Of a DNA stretch of 64,000 nucleotides, positions 33,955 to 43,367 are shown one piece after another. The stretch comes from Enterobacter sp. CC120223-11 (GTDB lineage Bacteria > Pseudomonadota > Gammaproteobacteria > Enterobacterales > Enterobacteriaceae): the NCBI RefSeq assembly GCF_900215375.1, contig NZ_OBEF01000018.1, positions 36,831 to 100,830 on the forward strand, given 5' to 3'. Both the position numbers and the translations under genes were made by a program. Position 1 is the first letter of the stretch; the number at the start of each line of letters is the position of its first letter. The notes beneath the pieces were generated by a model. It was not told the origin of the DNA, did no database searches, and was given only the letters and a program-made list of their open reading frames with translations.

Positions 33955-34803
33955 ATGTCTCCCCTTTCGCTCCGCTCACTCTCCGTCGGCTACCTTGCGG
34001 TAAAACGGCTGGCGGCAAGCGAGAACGGGAGACTGCGCATTCACAGCACCTTTCGCAACACCTTGAATCTGCAGCTCGATGATGGCGCGCTGCTGCCGCT
34101 AATTTCCGCGCGCGGCAGCCTCAATCATCCGGATGCCGTGCGGGTGGCGGTGGCGGAAAGCTGGGACTGGCGTGGTGGCGCAGAGATTCACTTTGCCCAC
34201 GGCACCCTGCTTTCCCCCGACTGGCAGCTACCGCTGGCGGGCACGCCAATCTGGTCGCCGGAAACGTTACAGGAAACAGAGCAAGAATCGCTGAAAACCT
34301 GCCTGCCGTTTCTGGAAAACCAGCTGCGAGCCTGGTGTCAGCAGCAGAATGTCGACAGCGTGCTGCGCCTGCTGCCGGACGATCGGTTTGGTATCCCGGT
34401 CACCATCGGCCTGACAGACGATGAAGAAACGCTGGAGAAAATGGTCGCGCGCACCCTCGGTTTTGGCAGAGGGCTGACGCCGGACGGCGACGACTATTTG
34501 CTCGGCTATCTTGCCGCGCTCTGGCTGGCGACGCAGTCGCTCGTCAGCGAACATCGCCGGAGGTTCATCGCCGCCTTAGCCCCCGGGCTGAACAGCACCA
34601 ACGACATAAGCCGCCATTATCTGAACCGCGCGGTATTGGGGCACTTTTCCGAGGCGATTTGCCGGTTACGTACCGGACTCACCTTCCCTTTTGACCCGAA
34701 GACGATCGGCGAGCGCGCAACAGCGGTGATGGCTTTCGGTGCCTCATCTGGCGCGGACTGCATGGCCGGTTTTCTCCACGGCCTGCGCAACATCACCGCT
34801 TAA
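33955..34803 (+). CDS. allH: oxamate carbamoyltransferase subunit AllH (DUF2877)
   Basis: A 282 aa DUF2877 protein, like E. coli YlbF/AllH, one of three subunits of the enzyme that moves a carbamoyl group between oxamate and phosphate (oxalurate + Pi to oxamate + carbamoyl phosphate in allantoin fermentation). The family motif GFGRGLTPDGDDYLLGYL (about 179-196) is intact, as is the C-terminal FGASSGADCMAGFLHGL. It starts 5 bases after the hydrolase gene. Unlike E. coli, where allH follows allF and allG, it comes first here. Confidence 0.82.
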   Translation: MSPLSLRSLSVGYLAVKRLAASENGRLRIHSTFRNTLNLQLDDGALLPLISARGSLNHPDAVRVAVAESWDWRGGAEIHFAHGTLLSPDWQLPLAGTPIWSPETLQETEQESLKTCLPFLENQLRAWCQQQNVDSVLRLLPDDRFGIPVTIGLTDDEETLEKMVARTLGFGRGLTPDGDDYLLGYLAALWLATQSLVSEHRRRFIAALAPGLNSTNDISRHYLNRAVLGHFSEAICRLRTGLTFPFDPKTIGERATAVMAFGASSGADCMAGFLHGLRNITA

Positions 34804-34854
34804 CACCGATTTTTATTCCTTCGGGCTACGGCCCGACCTCAACAGGTACGACAC

Positions 34855-36414
34855 ATGAGCGTAGTACATCGCGTTTTTAGCAATCTCTATCAGGACTCGG
34901 TTTCCCTGATGCAGATTTCCGCCAGCATCAACAAACTGCCGGGCATCGAACAGGCTTCGGTGGTGATGGGCAGTAAGACCAACCTCGCGCAGCTTGCTGA
35001 CGCAGGGCTGAGCGGCGATTTTACCGCCGGGCCAAACGATCTGATTATCGCCGTGAAGGGCGAGGCAGAAGCCTGTGAGCAGGCAATGGCGCTGGCCAAA
35101 GAGAAGCTCAACAGCAAGCCTGCCGACAGCAGCGAATCCGGCGTGGCAAAGGTGCCTCTGACGAGCCTCGCCATGGCGAAGGACAACGTGGCGGAAGCCA
35201 ACCTTGCGCTGATTTCCGTCCCAGGTGACTACGCGGCGGCGGAAGCGCTCAAAGCTCTGCAACTGGGCATGAACGTGATGCTGTTCAGCGACAACGTCAG
35301 CCTCGAGCAGGAAAAAGCAGTGAAAACCCTCGCCCGCGAAAAAGACCTGATCGTGATGGGCCCGGACTGCGGTACCGCCATCGTCAACGGCATTCCTCTG
35401 GGCTTTGCTAACGTCGTACGCCGAGGGGCGATTGGCGTGGTGGGCGCTTCCGGCACTGGATTACAGGAAGTGACCTGCCGCGTCGATCAGCTCGGCGCGG
35501 GAATTTCTCAGGCACTGGGTACCGGCGGCCACGATCTGCACGAGGAGATCGGCGGCATCAGCATGCTGCAAGGTTTGCAGATGCTGGCAAGCGATGAAGA
35601 AACGCAGGTCATTGTGCTGATCTCCAAGCCACCTGCGCAGTCCGTTGCCGAGCGCATCCTGGAACAGGCGCAACAATCCGCTAAGCCGGTAGTAGTGAAC
35701 TTCCTTGGCGCGACACAGGAAAGCGTCGCCCGCACCGGCGTTATGGCCGCCCGCACTCTGGCGGAGGCGGCAGAAATGGCCGTAGATTTGCTGAATAAAA
35801 TACCGGTTGCCCATGCCGCACAGTCGCTCTGCGCCGATGAACGACAGATGCTGGAGCAGGAATGCCGGAAGCTCACCGGCAGCCGTCAGGCGCTGCGCGG
35901 CGTATTTGCGGGCGGCACCTTCTGCTACGAAGGTCAGCTGATTTGCCAGCAGCACGGCATCAACGCCAGCAGCAATACGCCGGTCAAAGGCAACCTGCCA
36001 CTCGAAGATTTATGGCACAGCCACGGCCATACGCTGATAGACATGGGCGATGACGACTTCACCCGCGGACGTCCGCACCCGATGATAGACCCGACCCTGC
36101 GCAATCAGCGCATCATCCATGAAATCAAAGACCCCGCCACGGCGGTGGTGCTGTTCGACCTCGTGCTCGGCTACGGCGCAGCGGCAGAGCCTGCCAGTGA
36201 CCTGCTGGCAGCCCTGGCGGAAACCTCACGCGACAGCGGCCCGGTATTAGTCGCTCACGTCTGCGGCACCGACGCCGACCCGCAGCATCGTACGCAGCAG
36301 ATTAAGGTCCTGCGCGACCACGGTGTGCTGGTCGCAAGCTGCAACGCCCAGGCCACTCAGTGGGCCGCCACCGTGGTGGAAATTCAGGCACAGATCCAAG
36401 GAAAACAAGCATGA
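34855..36414 (+). CDS. allF: oxamate carbamoyltransferase subunit AllF (FdrA)
   Basis: A 519 aa FdrA-family protein (E. coli FdrA about 555 aa), built like an acyl-CoA synthetase/succinyl-CoA ligase: a Rossmann-like domain with VMGPDCGTAIVNGIPLGFAN and GVVGASGTGLQEVT, then a second flavodoxin-like domain. The name FdrA is historical; AllF is the current designation of this subunit. Its stop overlaps the start of allG (ATGA), consistent with a stoichiometric complex. Confidence 0.87.
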   Translation: MSVVHRVFSNLYQDSVSLMQISASINKLPGIEQASVVMGSKTNLAQLADAGLSGDFTAGPNDLIIAVKGEAEACEQAMALAKEKLNSKPADSSESGVAKVPLTSLAMAKDNVAEANLALISVPGDYAAAEALKALQLGMNVMLFSDNVSLEQEKAVKTLAREKDLIVMGPDCGTAIVNGIPLGFANVVRRGAIGVVGASGTGLQEVTCRVDQLGAGISQALGTGGHDLHEEIGGISMLQGLQMLASDEETQVIVLISKPPAQSVAERILEQAQQSAKPVVVNFLGATQESVARTGVMAARTLAEAAEMAVDLLNKIPVAHAAQSLCADERQMLEQECRKLTGSRQALRGVFAGGTFCYEGQLICQQHGINASSNTPVKGNLPLEDLWHSHGHTLIDMGDDDFTRGRPHPMIDPTLRNQRIIHEIKDPATAVVLFDLVLGYGAAAEPASDLLAALAETSRDSGPVLVAHVCGTDADPQHRTQQIKVLRDHGVLVASCNAQATQWAATVVEIQAQIQGKQA

Positions 36415-37820
36415 ACCCGTTATTTTCTCAGCCACTGAGCGTCATTAACGCCGGGCTGGCAAGCTTTGCCGATAACATCCAGCACGCGGGCGGTCAGGCC
36501 GTGGCGCTGAGCTGGCAACCGCCGGGCGTGGGCGACCGTCAGTCCGGTCTGGATTTAGCCGCGCTGCTGGCCCATCCGCGCGTAGAGGCCGCCAACCAGG
36601 TGGCGATGGAGCGTTATCTCAGCGCGCAGCCTGCCCTGGTTGACGTGATGAGCGCCTTTGAGGCCATTCCGGCCATGCGCGAGCGCAAGCTTATTCTCCA
36701 CTCCGGCCCGCCGATTGCCTGGGAAAACATGTGCGGCCCGGTGAAGGGGGCGATTATTGGCGCGGTGCTGTTCGAGGGCTGGGCAGCAGATCATCAGGCG
36801 GCGGAACGCCTCGTGCTGAGCGGAGCCATCGACCTTTCACCTTGCCATCACTACGACGCCGTCGGCCCGATGGCCGGGATCATCAGCCCGTCGATGCCGC
36901 TGTGGGTGATTGAAAACAAAACCAACGGCAGGCGCTCGTGCAGCAACTTCAACGAAGGCCTCGGCAAGGTGCTGCGCTTTGGCGCAAATAATGAAGAAGT
37001 GTTGAAGCGCCTGGCGTGGATGAGGGATGAACTCGGCCCGGCCATGAAAGCAGCAGTGCGTGAAATGGGCGAACTGGAGCTGAAGCCGTTGATGGCGCAG
37101 GCGCTGCACATGGGCGATGAGGTTCACAACCGCAACGCCGCCGCCACCGGCCTGCTGCTCAAGCGTCTGTTCCCTGCCCTGCTGGCGTGCAACCTGCCGC
37201 AGGATCAGGTGCAGCGCGTAGTGACCTTTATCACCAGCAACGACCACTTCTTCCTCAACCTGTCGATGGCCGCCTGTAAGGCGATGATGGATGCCGCGAC
37301 CGGCGTACCATTCAGCTCGATGGTCACCGTGATGGCGCGTAACGGCGTCAACTTCGGCATTCGCCTGTCCGGCACCGGCGACCGTTGGTTCCAGGCCCCG
37401 GCGAACCCGGTGGAAGGCCTGTTCTTCCCGGGCTATGGCGTGGACGATGCCGCCGCCGACCTGGGCGACAGTGCAATCACCGAAACCGCGGGCGTCGGCG
37501 GCTTTGCCATGGCGTCCTCCCCGGCCATCGTGAAGTTTGTCGGCGGCACGCCTGCCGATGCCACCAACAACAGTCGCCGGATGCAGCTCATCACCCTCGG
37601 CACCAACCCTGCCTTTACGCTGCCCGCGCTGAACTTCGCGCCAACGGCGGCGGGGATTGACGCACGTAAAGTGGTAGACCGCAGCATCCTGCCGATCATC
37701 AACACCGGCATCGCCCATAAAGAAGCGGGCGTCGGACAGATTGGCGCCGGAATAACCACCGCGCCGATGGTCTGCTTTAACGAAGCGCTGCACGCGCTGG
37801 CACAGGAAGTGAACGCATGA
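36411..37820 (+). CDS. allG: oxamate carbamoyltransferase subunit AllG (DUF1116)
   Basis: A 469 aa DUF1116 protein, like E. coli YlbE/AllG. The conserved stretches LHSGPPIAWENMCGPVKGA, DLSPCHHYDAVGPMAG and MVTVMARNGVNFGIRLSGTG are visible. The start at 36411 overlaps the allF stop by 4 bases; a longer frame from 36360 lies inside allF. Its own stop overlaps the carbamate kinase start by 4 bases. Confidence 0.87.
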   Translation: MNPLFSQPLSVINAGLASFADNIQHAGGQAVALSWQPPGVGDRQSGLDLAALLAHPRVEAANQVAMERYLSAQPALVDVMSAFEAIPAMRERKLILHSGPPIAWENMCGPVKGAIIGAVLFEGWAADHQAAERLVLSGAIDLSPCHHYDAVGPMAGIISPSMPLWVIENKTNGRRSCSNFNEGLGKVLRFGANNEEVLKRLAWMRDELGPAMKAAVREMGELELKPLMAQALHMGDEVHNRNAAATGLLLKRLFPALLACNLPQDQVQRVVTFITSNDHFFLNLSMAACKAMMDAATGVPFSSMVTVMARNGVNFGIRLSGTGDRWFQAPANPVEGLFFPGYGVDDAAADLGDSAITETAGVGGFAMASSPAIVKFVGGTPADATNNSRRMQLITLGTNPAFTLPALNFAPTAAGIDARKVVDRSILPIINTGIAHKEAGVGQIGAGITTAPMVCFNEALHALAQEVNA

Positions 37821-38779
37821 ACAAACCTCTCGCCGTCGTTGCCGTAGGCGGCAACGCCCTGATTCAGGACGACAAACACAACAGCATTCCCGACCAGTAC
37901 GACGCGGTGACCGACAGCGTCCGCCACATCTGTGACATGATTGAAGCGGGCTGGGAAATGGTGCTAACCCACGGCAACGGGCCGCAGGTGGGCTTCATCC
38001 TGCGCCGCTCCGAGCTCTCCAGCCGTGAAGTGGCCCCTGTACCGCTGGACTACGCCGTCGGCGATACCCAGGGTGCCATTGGCTACATGTTCCAGAAGGC
38101 GCTGAGCAACGAGCTCAACCGGCGTGGCATTCATAAATCGGTGGTCTCCCTGGTGACGCAAACCCGCGTGGACGCTAACGATCCGGCGTTCCTTCATCCA
38201 ACCAAACCGATTGGCGCATTCTTCGATCGCGCTACGGCCCTCGACCGACAGCGCGAGTTTGGCTGGACGCTGATGGAAGACGCCGGGCGCGGCTGGCGTC
38301 GCACCGTGCCCTCCCCGCAGCCTCTGGAAATCATCGAGCTGGAGGTCATCACCAGCTTGCTGAAGCAGGGTTGCATCGTGATTGCCTGCGGCGGCGGCGG
38401 TATTCCGGTTATTCGCGATGAATGCGGTGCCCTGCGTGGCACCGAAGCGGTGATCGACAAAGACCTCGCCTCCGCCCTGCTGGCGGAAAAGCTGAATGCC
38501 GACATGCTACTGATCCCGACCGGCGTGGAGCAGGTCGCCGTCAACTTCGGCACGCCCGAACAGCGCTGGCTCGACAAGCTCAGCATCAGCGAAGCCCAGC
38601 GGCTGATCGCCGAAGGCCAGTTTGGCGCGGGCAGTATGCAGCCGAAGGTGGAAGCGATTCTCGGCTTCGTGACCCAAAGCCATGCCAAAGGCAAAAAGGG
38701 CCAGGGTTTGATCACCAGCCCGCAGGCCATCAAAGCGGCGCTTGAGCATAAAACCGGCACCTGGATCGGTGAAGAATAA
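37817..38779 (+). CDS. allK: catabolic carbamate kinase
   Basis: A 320 aa amino-acid-kinase-fold enzyme that transfers phosphate from carbamoyl phosphate to ADP, giving ATP, NH3 and CO2. AVGGNALIQDD, THGNGPQVG, CGGGGIPV and DKDLASALLAE are the carbamate kinase motifs. Close relatives are YbcF/AllK and ArcC. Coupling to allG by a 4-base overlap indicates that the carbamoyl phosphate made by AllFGH is used for substrate-level phosphorylation. Confidence 0.92.
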   Translation: MNKPLAVVAVGGNALIQDDKHNSIPDQYDAVTDSVRHICDMIEAGWEMVLTHGNGPQVGFILRRSELSSREVAPVPLDYAVGDTQGAIGYMFQKALSNELNRRGIHKSVVSLVTQTRVDANDPAFLHPTKPIGAFFDRATALDRQREFGWTLMEDAGRGWRRTVPSPQPLEIIELEVITSLLKQGCIVIACGGGGIPVIRDECGALRGTEAVIDKDLASALLAEKLNADMLLIPTGVEQVAVNFGTPEQRWLDKLSISEAQRLIAEGQFGAGSMQPKVEAILGFVTQSHAKGKKGQGLITSPQAIKAALEHKTGTWIGEE

Positions 38780-38819
38780 TCACTTATCGGGCGGCAGAAG
38801 CCGTCCTGGAGACAACACC

Positions 38820-39212
38820 ATGAGCAAAACAACCTTACTCGCCGTCAACGGCACTCTGATGCGCGGCCTGGAGCTGAATCACAACATGCAAAAAGCGGGC
38901 GGCGTGTTCGTGCGCGAAGACAAGACCGACCCCCACTATCGTCTGTGGACCATCAACGATAAACATCCCGGCATGATCCGCGTGGCGGAAGGCGGCACCT
39001 GCGTGGCGCTGGAAATCTGGGAACTGCCGATGGCCTCGTTTGCCGACCTGCTGGCAAGCGAGCCTGCGGGCCTGAGCATTGGAAAAGTACGCCTTACGAA
39101 CGGCAGCGAAGTGCTCGGCGTGCTGGCTGAGCCGTGGCTGGTCGAAGGACAGAAAGAGATAACCGACACTGGCAGCTGGCGCAACTACACCGGCCATCAT
39201 CACACGTCATAA
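38820..39212 (+). CDS. free-standing allophanate-hydrolase C-terminal-domain protein
   Basis: A 130 aa protein matching the C-terminal domain of allophanate hydrolase (AtzF/DUR1-type): VNGTLMRGLELNHNM at the N-terminus, DPHYRLW, RVAEGGTCVALEIWELP, IGKVRLTNGSEVLGVL and WRNYTG all fit. In full-length enzymes this domain handles N-carboxycarbamate, the product of the amidase domain, which is absent here. Its presence next to a biuret-hydrolase-like gene strengthens the idea of an allophanate- or carbamate-related pathway. The ATG is at 38820, 40 bases after the kinase stop. Confidence 0.82.
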   Translation: MSKTTLLAVNGTLMRGLELNHNMQKAGGVFVREDKTDPHYRLWTINDKHPGMIRVAEGGTCVALEIWELPMASFADLLASEPAGLSIGKVRLTNGSEVLGVLAEPWLVEGQKEITDTGSWRNYTGHHHTS

Positions 39213-39238
39213 CTGACCTTGAGCAAGGGAACTGACTT

Positions 39239-40480
39239 ATGCGTAAAACAAGTGAAAATATTAACACCGCCTCCGGGCTGCGGATTGCGATGATCCTGCT
39301 GGGGATCGCCGTCACACCGGTGCTGCTCTCTTCTTCAAGCCTCGGCAATCAGCTCTCCTCTTCCAGCCTGCTCACCGTGGTGCTGGCAGGCGGCTTCATC
39401 CTGACGCTGCTTTCGGCCATTACCATCAGCGTCGGTGAAAAAGCGCGTCTGCCGACCTACGGCATTGTGAAATATGCCTTTGGGGAAAAAGGCGCGGTCG
39501 CCATCAATATTCTGATGGCCGTCAGCCTGTTCGGCTGGATTGCGGTGACTGCCAATATGTTCGGTCATTCGGTTCACGATCTGCTGGCAGAGCACGGCGT
39601 TAACCTGCCCGTACCGCTGCTGGTAGCCGCAGGCTGCGTGATTTTTATCGCCTCCACCGCGTTTGGCTTTGAAGTACTGGGCAAGGTGGCGCAGGTTGCG
39701 GTACCGGTAATTGCACTGATGCTGTGCTACATCCTGTGGATTATCACCCATACCGATGCGCCCGTTGTCGCCCAACAGCTTTCCACCATGAATACGGGCG
39801 TGGCGATTTCGACCGTGGTCGGAACCATTATCGTGCTGGTCGCCACCCTGCCGGATTTCGGCAGCTTCGTTCACGACAGAAAGCACGCGCTGATTGCTGC
39901 GGTATTAACCTTTATGGTGGCTTATCCGCTGCTGTACTGGATCGGCGCCACGCCGAGCGCGCTCAGCGGCAAAGGCTCGCTGCTGGCGGCAATGGCGGTG
40001 TTTGGTGCAGTGTTACCTGCCGCTCTGCTGCTGATTTTCGCCTGCATCACCGGCAACGCCGGGAACATGTTCCAGGGCACGCTGGTGGTCTCCACGCTGT
40101 TCAGCAGGTTCCCGAAATGGCAGATTACGCTGGTGCTCGGCGTGCTGGCGGCCATTATCGGCAGCCTGAACATCATGAGCGTATTCATTCCGTTCCTGCT
40201 GTTCCTCGGCATCGCAACGCCGCCGGTGGCGGGGATTTATATCGCCGACTTCCTGCTCTATCGCCGTGGCGGCTATGATGCAGCCGTGCCGGAACGCGAA
40301 CCTGCGGTAAAGGTACTGACCTTTGTGGCCTGGGCGCTGGCGAGCGTGGTCGGCTTTGCCACCGCCAACGGAATTTTCACCCTGACGACCATCCCTTCCA
40401 TCGACTCTATTCTGGTCGCCTGCGTGGGGTACGTACTCTTTAGTCGCCTGAGTCACAAACCGACAACCGTCAGAATCTGA
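39239..40480 (+). CDS. NCS1-family nucleobase/ureide permease
   Basis: A 413 aa permease with about 12 hydrophobic segments, related to cytosine permease (CodB branch of NCS1). Typical are ASGLRIAMILLGIAVTPVLL in the first segment and VATLPDFGSFVHDRKHAL in the middle. It follows the allophanate-domain gene by 26 bases and so probably imports the compound that the operon degrades; a cyclic or linear ureide would fit. It differs clearly from the NCS1 protein encoded at 21050. Confidence 0.83.
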   Translation: MRKTSENINTASGLRIAMILLGIAVTPVLLSSSSLGNQLSSSSLLTVVLAGGFILTLLSAITISVGEKARLPTYGIVKYAFGEKGAVAINILMAVSLFGWIAVTANMFGHSVHDLLAEHGVNLPVPLLVAAGCVIFIASTAFGFEVLGKVAQVAVPVIALMLCYILWIITHTDAPVVAQQLSTMNTGVAISTVVGTIIVLVATLPDFGSFVHDRKHALIAAVLTFMVAYPLLYWIGATPSALSGKGSLLAAMAVFGAVLPAALLLIFACITGNAGNMFQGTLVVSTLFSRFPKWQITLVLGVLAAIIGSLNIMSVFIPFLLFLGIATPPVAGIYIADFLLYRRGGYDAAVPEREPAVKVLTFVAWALASVVGFATANGIFTLTTIPSIDSILVACVGYVLFSRLSHKPTTVRI

Positions 40481-40588
40481 CAAACGCTGGGTATCTGGTC
40501 ACGGGCGAGTAAGCTATGACATCATTGTCAGTCGCTTCTCGCCTGTTTTTTATGACTCCAGGTGAGCCACACAACGCCGGAGCCGGTC

Positions 40589-41494
40589 ATGTTTATTTCC
40601 GAAGAAGTGTTACGCATTGTGCATCTGGTGGCGAAATACCAGAGCATCACCACCGCTGCCGAGCAGCTCAATAAAGTCCCTTCCGCCATAAGCTATACCC
40701 TGAAAAAGCTGGAAGAGAGTCTCGGCATCGAGCTGTTCATCCGCAAGGGCCGCTATCTGGAACTCACCCCGAGCGGCGACTACTTTATCCAGCACAGCGT
40801 CACGCTACTGCACGACATTGAAGCCCTGAAGCGCAACACCTCCCTGATTTACTCTGGCGTGGAAAAAGAGCTCACCGTGGCGGTGAACAACATCATTCCG
40901 CGCAGCGCAGTGGTGCAGTATATCGTTGAATTTGAGCGCACCTTCCCCGGTACGGAGTTGACGGTCAACACCGAGGTGTACAACGGCTGCTGGGACGCGC
41001 TGTATAACAAACGCGCCGACCTGGTGATTGGGGCGCCGCACGCGGTACCTTCCAGCGACGGTATTGTCAGCGAAGCCGCGGGGCAGCTGGAGTGGGATTT
41101 TGTCGTCGGGCCGCAGCATCCGCTGGCCCCTCAGCTTCAGCCATTAGAGAACCGTCAGCTTCGCCAGTATCCGGCGGTCTGCATCCGCGATACCGCCATC
41201 CACAGCAAACCGCTCCAGGCCTGGCTGCTGGAGGGGCAAAAGGCGCTTTTCGTACCGGATTTCGACACGGCTATCGAGCTTATAGGGCAGAACGCGGGGA
41301 TTGGCTATATTCCGCACCATCTGACGCTGACGCGGCTCAATAACGGACAGCTAGTAAAAAAACCGATGCAGGAACACAAGCACGCCACCCGGTTGTTCAA
41401 CGCCACCCGCAGCGATGGCCTTGGGGAAGCGGCGCGCTGGAGCATGAATTTCCTCCAGCGGCCTGAGATCAAAGTGGCGATAAACGGCGGTTAG
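40589..41494 (+). CDS. LysR-family regulator, AllS-like
   Basis: A 301 aa LTTR: N-terminal winged helix (about 1-60, ITTAAEQLNKVPSAISYTLKKLEESLG, cited in part) and a periplasmic-binding-like effector domain. The C-terminal domain resembles E. coli AllS, the activator of the allantoin/oxamate genes (for example GCWDALYNKRADLVIGAPH and VPDFDTAIELIGQNAGIGYIP). The ATG at 40589 has GGAG 6 bases before it; an upstream GTG (40562) lacks one. It probably controls the operon from 33284 to 40480, which would be unusual only in that it lies downstream on the same strand. Confidence 0.85.
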   Translation: MFISEEVLRIVHLVAKYQSITTAAEQLNKVPSAISYTLKKLEESLGIELFIRKGRYLELTPSGDYFIQHSVTLLHDIEALKRNTSLIYSGVEKELTVAVNNIIPRSAVVQYIVEFERTFPGTELTVNTEVYNGCWDALYNKRADLVIGAPHAVPSSDGIVSEAAGQLEWDFVVGPQHPLAPQLQPLENRQLRQYPAVCIRDTAIHSKPLQAWLLEGQKALFVPDFDTAIELIGQNAGIGYIPHHLTLTRLNNGQLVKKPMQEHKHATRLFNATRSDGLGEAARWSMNFLQRPEIKVAINGG

Positions 41495-41567
41495 ATTGCC
41501 GGGCGGCACGTTGTTTGCCCGGTTACAGGTACCATAGGCCCGGTAAGCGTAGCGCTACCGGGCAATT
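41495..41567. repeat. REP pair after the LysR gene
   Basis: ATTGCCGGGCGGCACG ... GCCCGGTTAC and TAGGCCCGGTAAGCG ... CGCTACCGGGCAAT are inverted REP-type palindromes between convergent genes. Confidence 0.8.
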
Positions 41568-42446
41568 TCACATCTTGAACAGCGGCACCGTCGCCCCGGT
41601 GATATAGCGGCGACGCAGCCAGGACGACAATGCATCCATCGTCATCACCACCGCCACCAGCAGCAAGGTGATAAACATCACCACGTCCCAGTTCCAAAGC
41701 CGCATGTTTTCGGCATAAATCAGCCCGATGCCGCCCGCGCCGACAAAGCCCAGTACCGCCGCTGAACGGGTGTTCGATTCCAGCTGATACAGGCTCAGCG
41801 CCAGAAACGTCGGGAAGGACTGGGTGAAGATCCCAAAGCGGTGCTTTTGCAGACCGTTGGCGCCCACTGCCGTCAGGCCACGCCCCGGCGAACGTTCCAC
41901 CGCCTCATGCCCTTCGGCATACAAGCGCCCGAGCAGGCCGGTATCCTGCATGATAATCGCCAACACGCCAGCCAGCGGGCCAAGCCCTACGGCGCGCACG
42001 AATATCAGCCCCCAAATCGCCATGTCGATGCCGCGCAGCAGGTCGAACAGGCGGCGCATAAACATCGCCACAAACCGAGTCACCGGGCCGCGCATGATGT
42101 TACGCGCCGCAAGGAACGACAGCAGCAGCGCAATCACCGTGGCGGTGATCGTTCCGGAGAAGACGATGGCAAGCGTGATGCCTATCTGGCTGAAGTAGTA
42201 GCCAAATGGCCAGTTCATAAAATCATGCCAGACGAACATGCGGAAAAAATAGCGCCCGAGCTGCGTCATGCCCGTGCTCAGCTGTTCATAGCTGATGCCA
42301 AACTGGATAAAGAACCACACGTAATAGAGCAATGCCGCCAGCGCCAGCAGGCCAATATGGCGCAGGTAGCGCCCCTGCACGCGGAACAACGCCGCATGCT
42401 CTTCCCGATAATGCGCGGTATCCGTCACCGCCTGCCACTGTTTCAT
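41568..42446 (-). CDS. phnE: phosphonate-type ABC transporter permease (second PhnE)
   Basis: A 292 aa permease of the PhnE family, with about 6 membrane segments and the EAA-type loop RSPGRGLTAVGANGLQKHRFG; FVGAGGIGLIYAENM near the C-terminus is typical. It overlaps the other permease gene by 4 bases (ATGA). With PhnE1, PhnD and PhnC it forms a phosphonate, phosphite or phosphate-ester importer. Confidence 0.88.
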   Translation of the reverse strand: MKQWQAVTDTAHYREEHAALFRVQGRYLRHIGLLALAALLYYVWFFIQFGISYEQLSTGMTQLGRYFFRMFVWHDFMNWPFGYYFSQIGITLAIVFSGTITATVIALLLSFLAARNIMRGPVTRFVAMFMRRLFDLLRGIDMAIWGLIFVRAVGLGPLAGVLAIIMQDTGLLGRLYAEGHEAVERSPGRGLTAVGANGLQKHRFGIFTQSFPTFLALSLYQLESNTRSAAVLGFVGAGGIGLIYAENMRLWNWDVVMFITLLLVAVVMTMDALSSWLRRRYITGATVPLFKM

Positions 42447-43309
42447 TTGTTCCCCTCCAGCACCCGCTGGCGCAGACGGCCAGAGAGCGTATCGAGCAGC
42501 GACACCACAATCACGATCAGCAGCAGCGTCATGCTCACCTGGTCATAGCGGTCGAGTTTAATGTTGGTCATCAGCTCCTGGCCGATGCCGCCCGCCCCGA
42601 CCAGCCCAAGAATGGTGGATGAGCGGAAGTTAATTTCCAGGCGCATAAAGCCGTAGGAGAGAAAAACAGGTTTCACCTGCGGCCAGAGCGCGAAACGCAT
42701 GCGCTGAACAGCCGTCGCCCCGCAGGCCGTCAGCCCGCGCACTGGCTTGTTTTGTGCGCTTTCGATCGCCTCATAAAACAGCTTGGTCAGGCTGCCGATG
42801 GTGTGCAGCGTCAGCGCCAGAAACCCCGGTATCGCGCCGATGCCAAACGCCATCACGAAGATAACAGCCCACGCCAGCTCCGGCATGGTACGCAGAAATG
42901 CCACCAGCGCACGAATCGCCATTCTTACGCCGAGCGGTGCCCAGGCGTTACGCGCCGCCATAAACGCCAGAATCGTCGCGATGGCCACCGCCACCAGCGT
43001 TGCCGCCAGCGCCAGCTGGAGCGTTTCCCAGATCAGCGGCAGCTGGATAGGCAAGCGATAGCCCCAGTAAGCCAGCGATCCTTTGGTATGCGAATCCGCG
43101 AACAGCAGCCCGCCGTGCAGCGTCGGCACTGTTTCCAGCATGTAATCGAGGAAGTTCGGCAGCGAGTGCCAGATGGTGAGGAGATTAAATTCGGCGGCCT
43201 GTCCGGCGGCGAAATAGAGCACCAGCAGCAGCGCCGACCAGGTGAAGGTGTCGCGCGTCTGGCGGGCCTTTATCTGCTGGTAATAACGTTCAAATTCAGT
43301 ATTCTGCAT
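42443..43309 (-). CDS. phnE: phosphonate-type ABC transporter permease (first PhnE)
   Basis: A 288 aa PhnE-family permease; loop QNKPVRGLTACGATAVQRMRF (cited in part) and LGLVGAGGIGQELM are conserved. Two different PhnE proteins in one transporter are common in systems of this type. The ATG at 43309 is listed; an in-frame GTG at 43315 is possible. The gene follows phnD after 58 bases. Confidence 0.88.
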   Translation of the reverse strand: MQNTEFERYYQQIKARQTRDTFTWSALLLVLYFAAGQAAEFNLLTIWHSLPNFLDYMLETVPTLHGGLLFADSHTKGSLAYWGYRLPIQLPLIWETLQLALAATLVAVAIATILAFMAARNAWAPLGVRMAIRALVAFLRTMPELAWAVIFVMAFGIGAIPGFLALTLHTIGSLTKLFYEAIESAQNKPVRGLTACGATAVQRMRFALWPQVKPVFLSYGFMRLEINFRSSTILGLVGAGGIGQELMTNIKLDRYDQVSMTLLLIVIVVSLLDTLSGRLRQRVLEGNK

Positions 43310-43367
43310 GTTCACTCGCGGAATAACGCTCCCCCGCCAACCGCGCGAGGGAGGTGAAATGGCCTGA

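Noticed and set aside
43329..43352. Stem-loop between phnD and phnE (CTCCC ... GGGAG)
   Set aside because: Only five paired bases with a 14-base loop; too weak to call.
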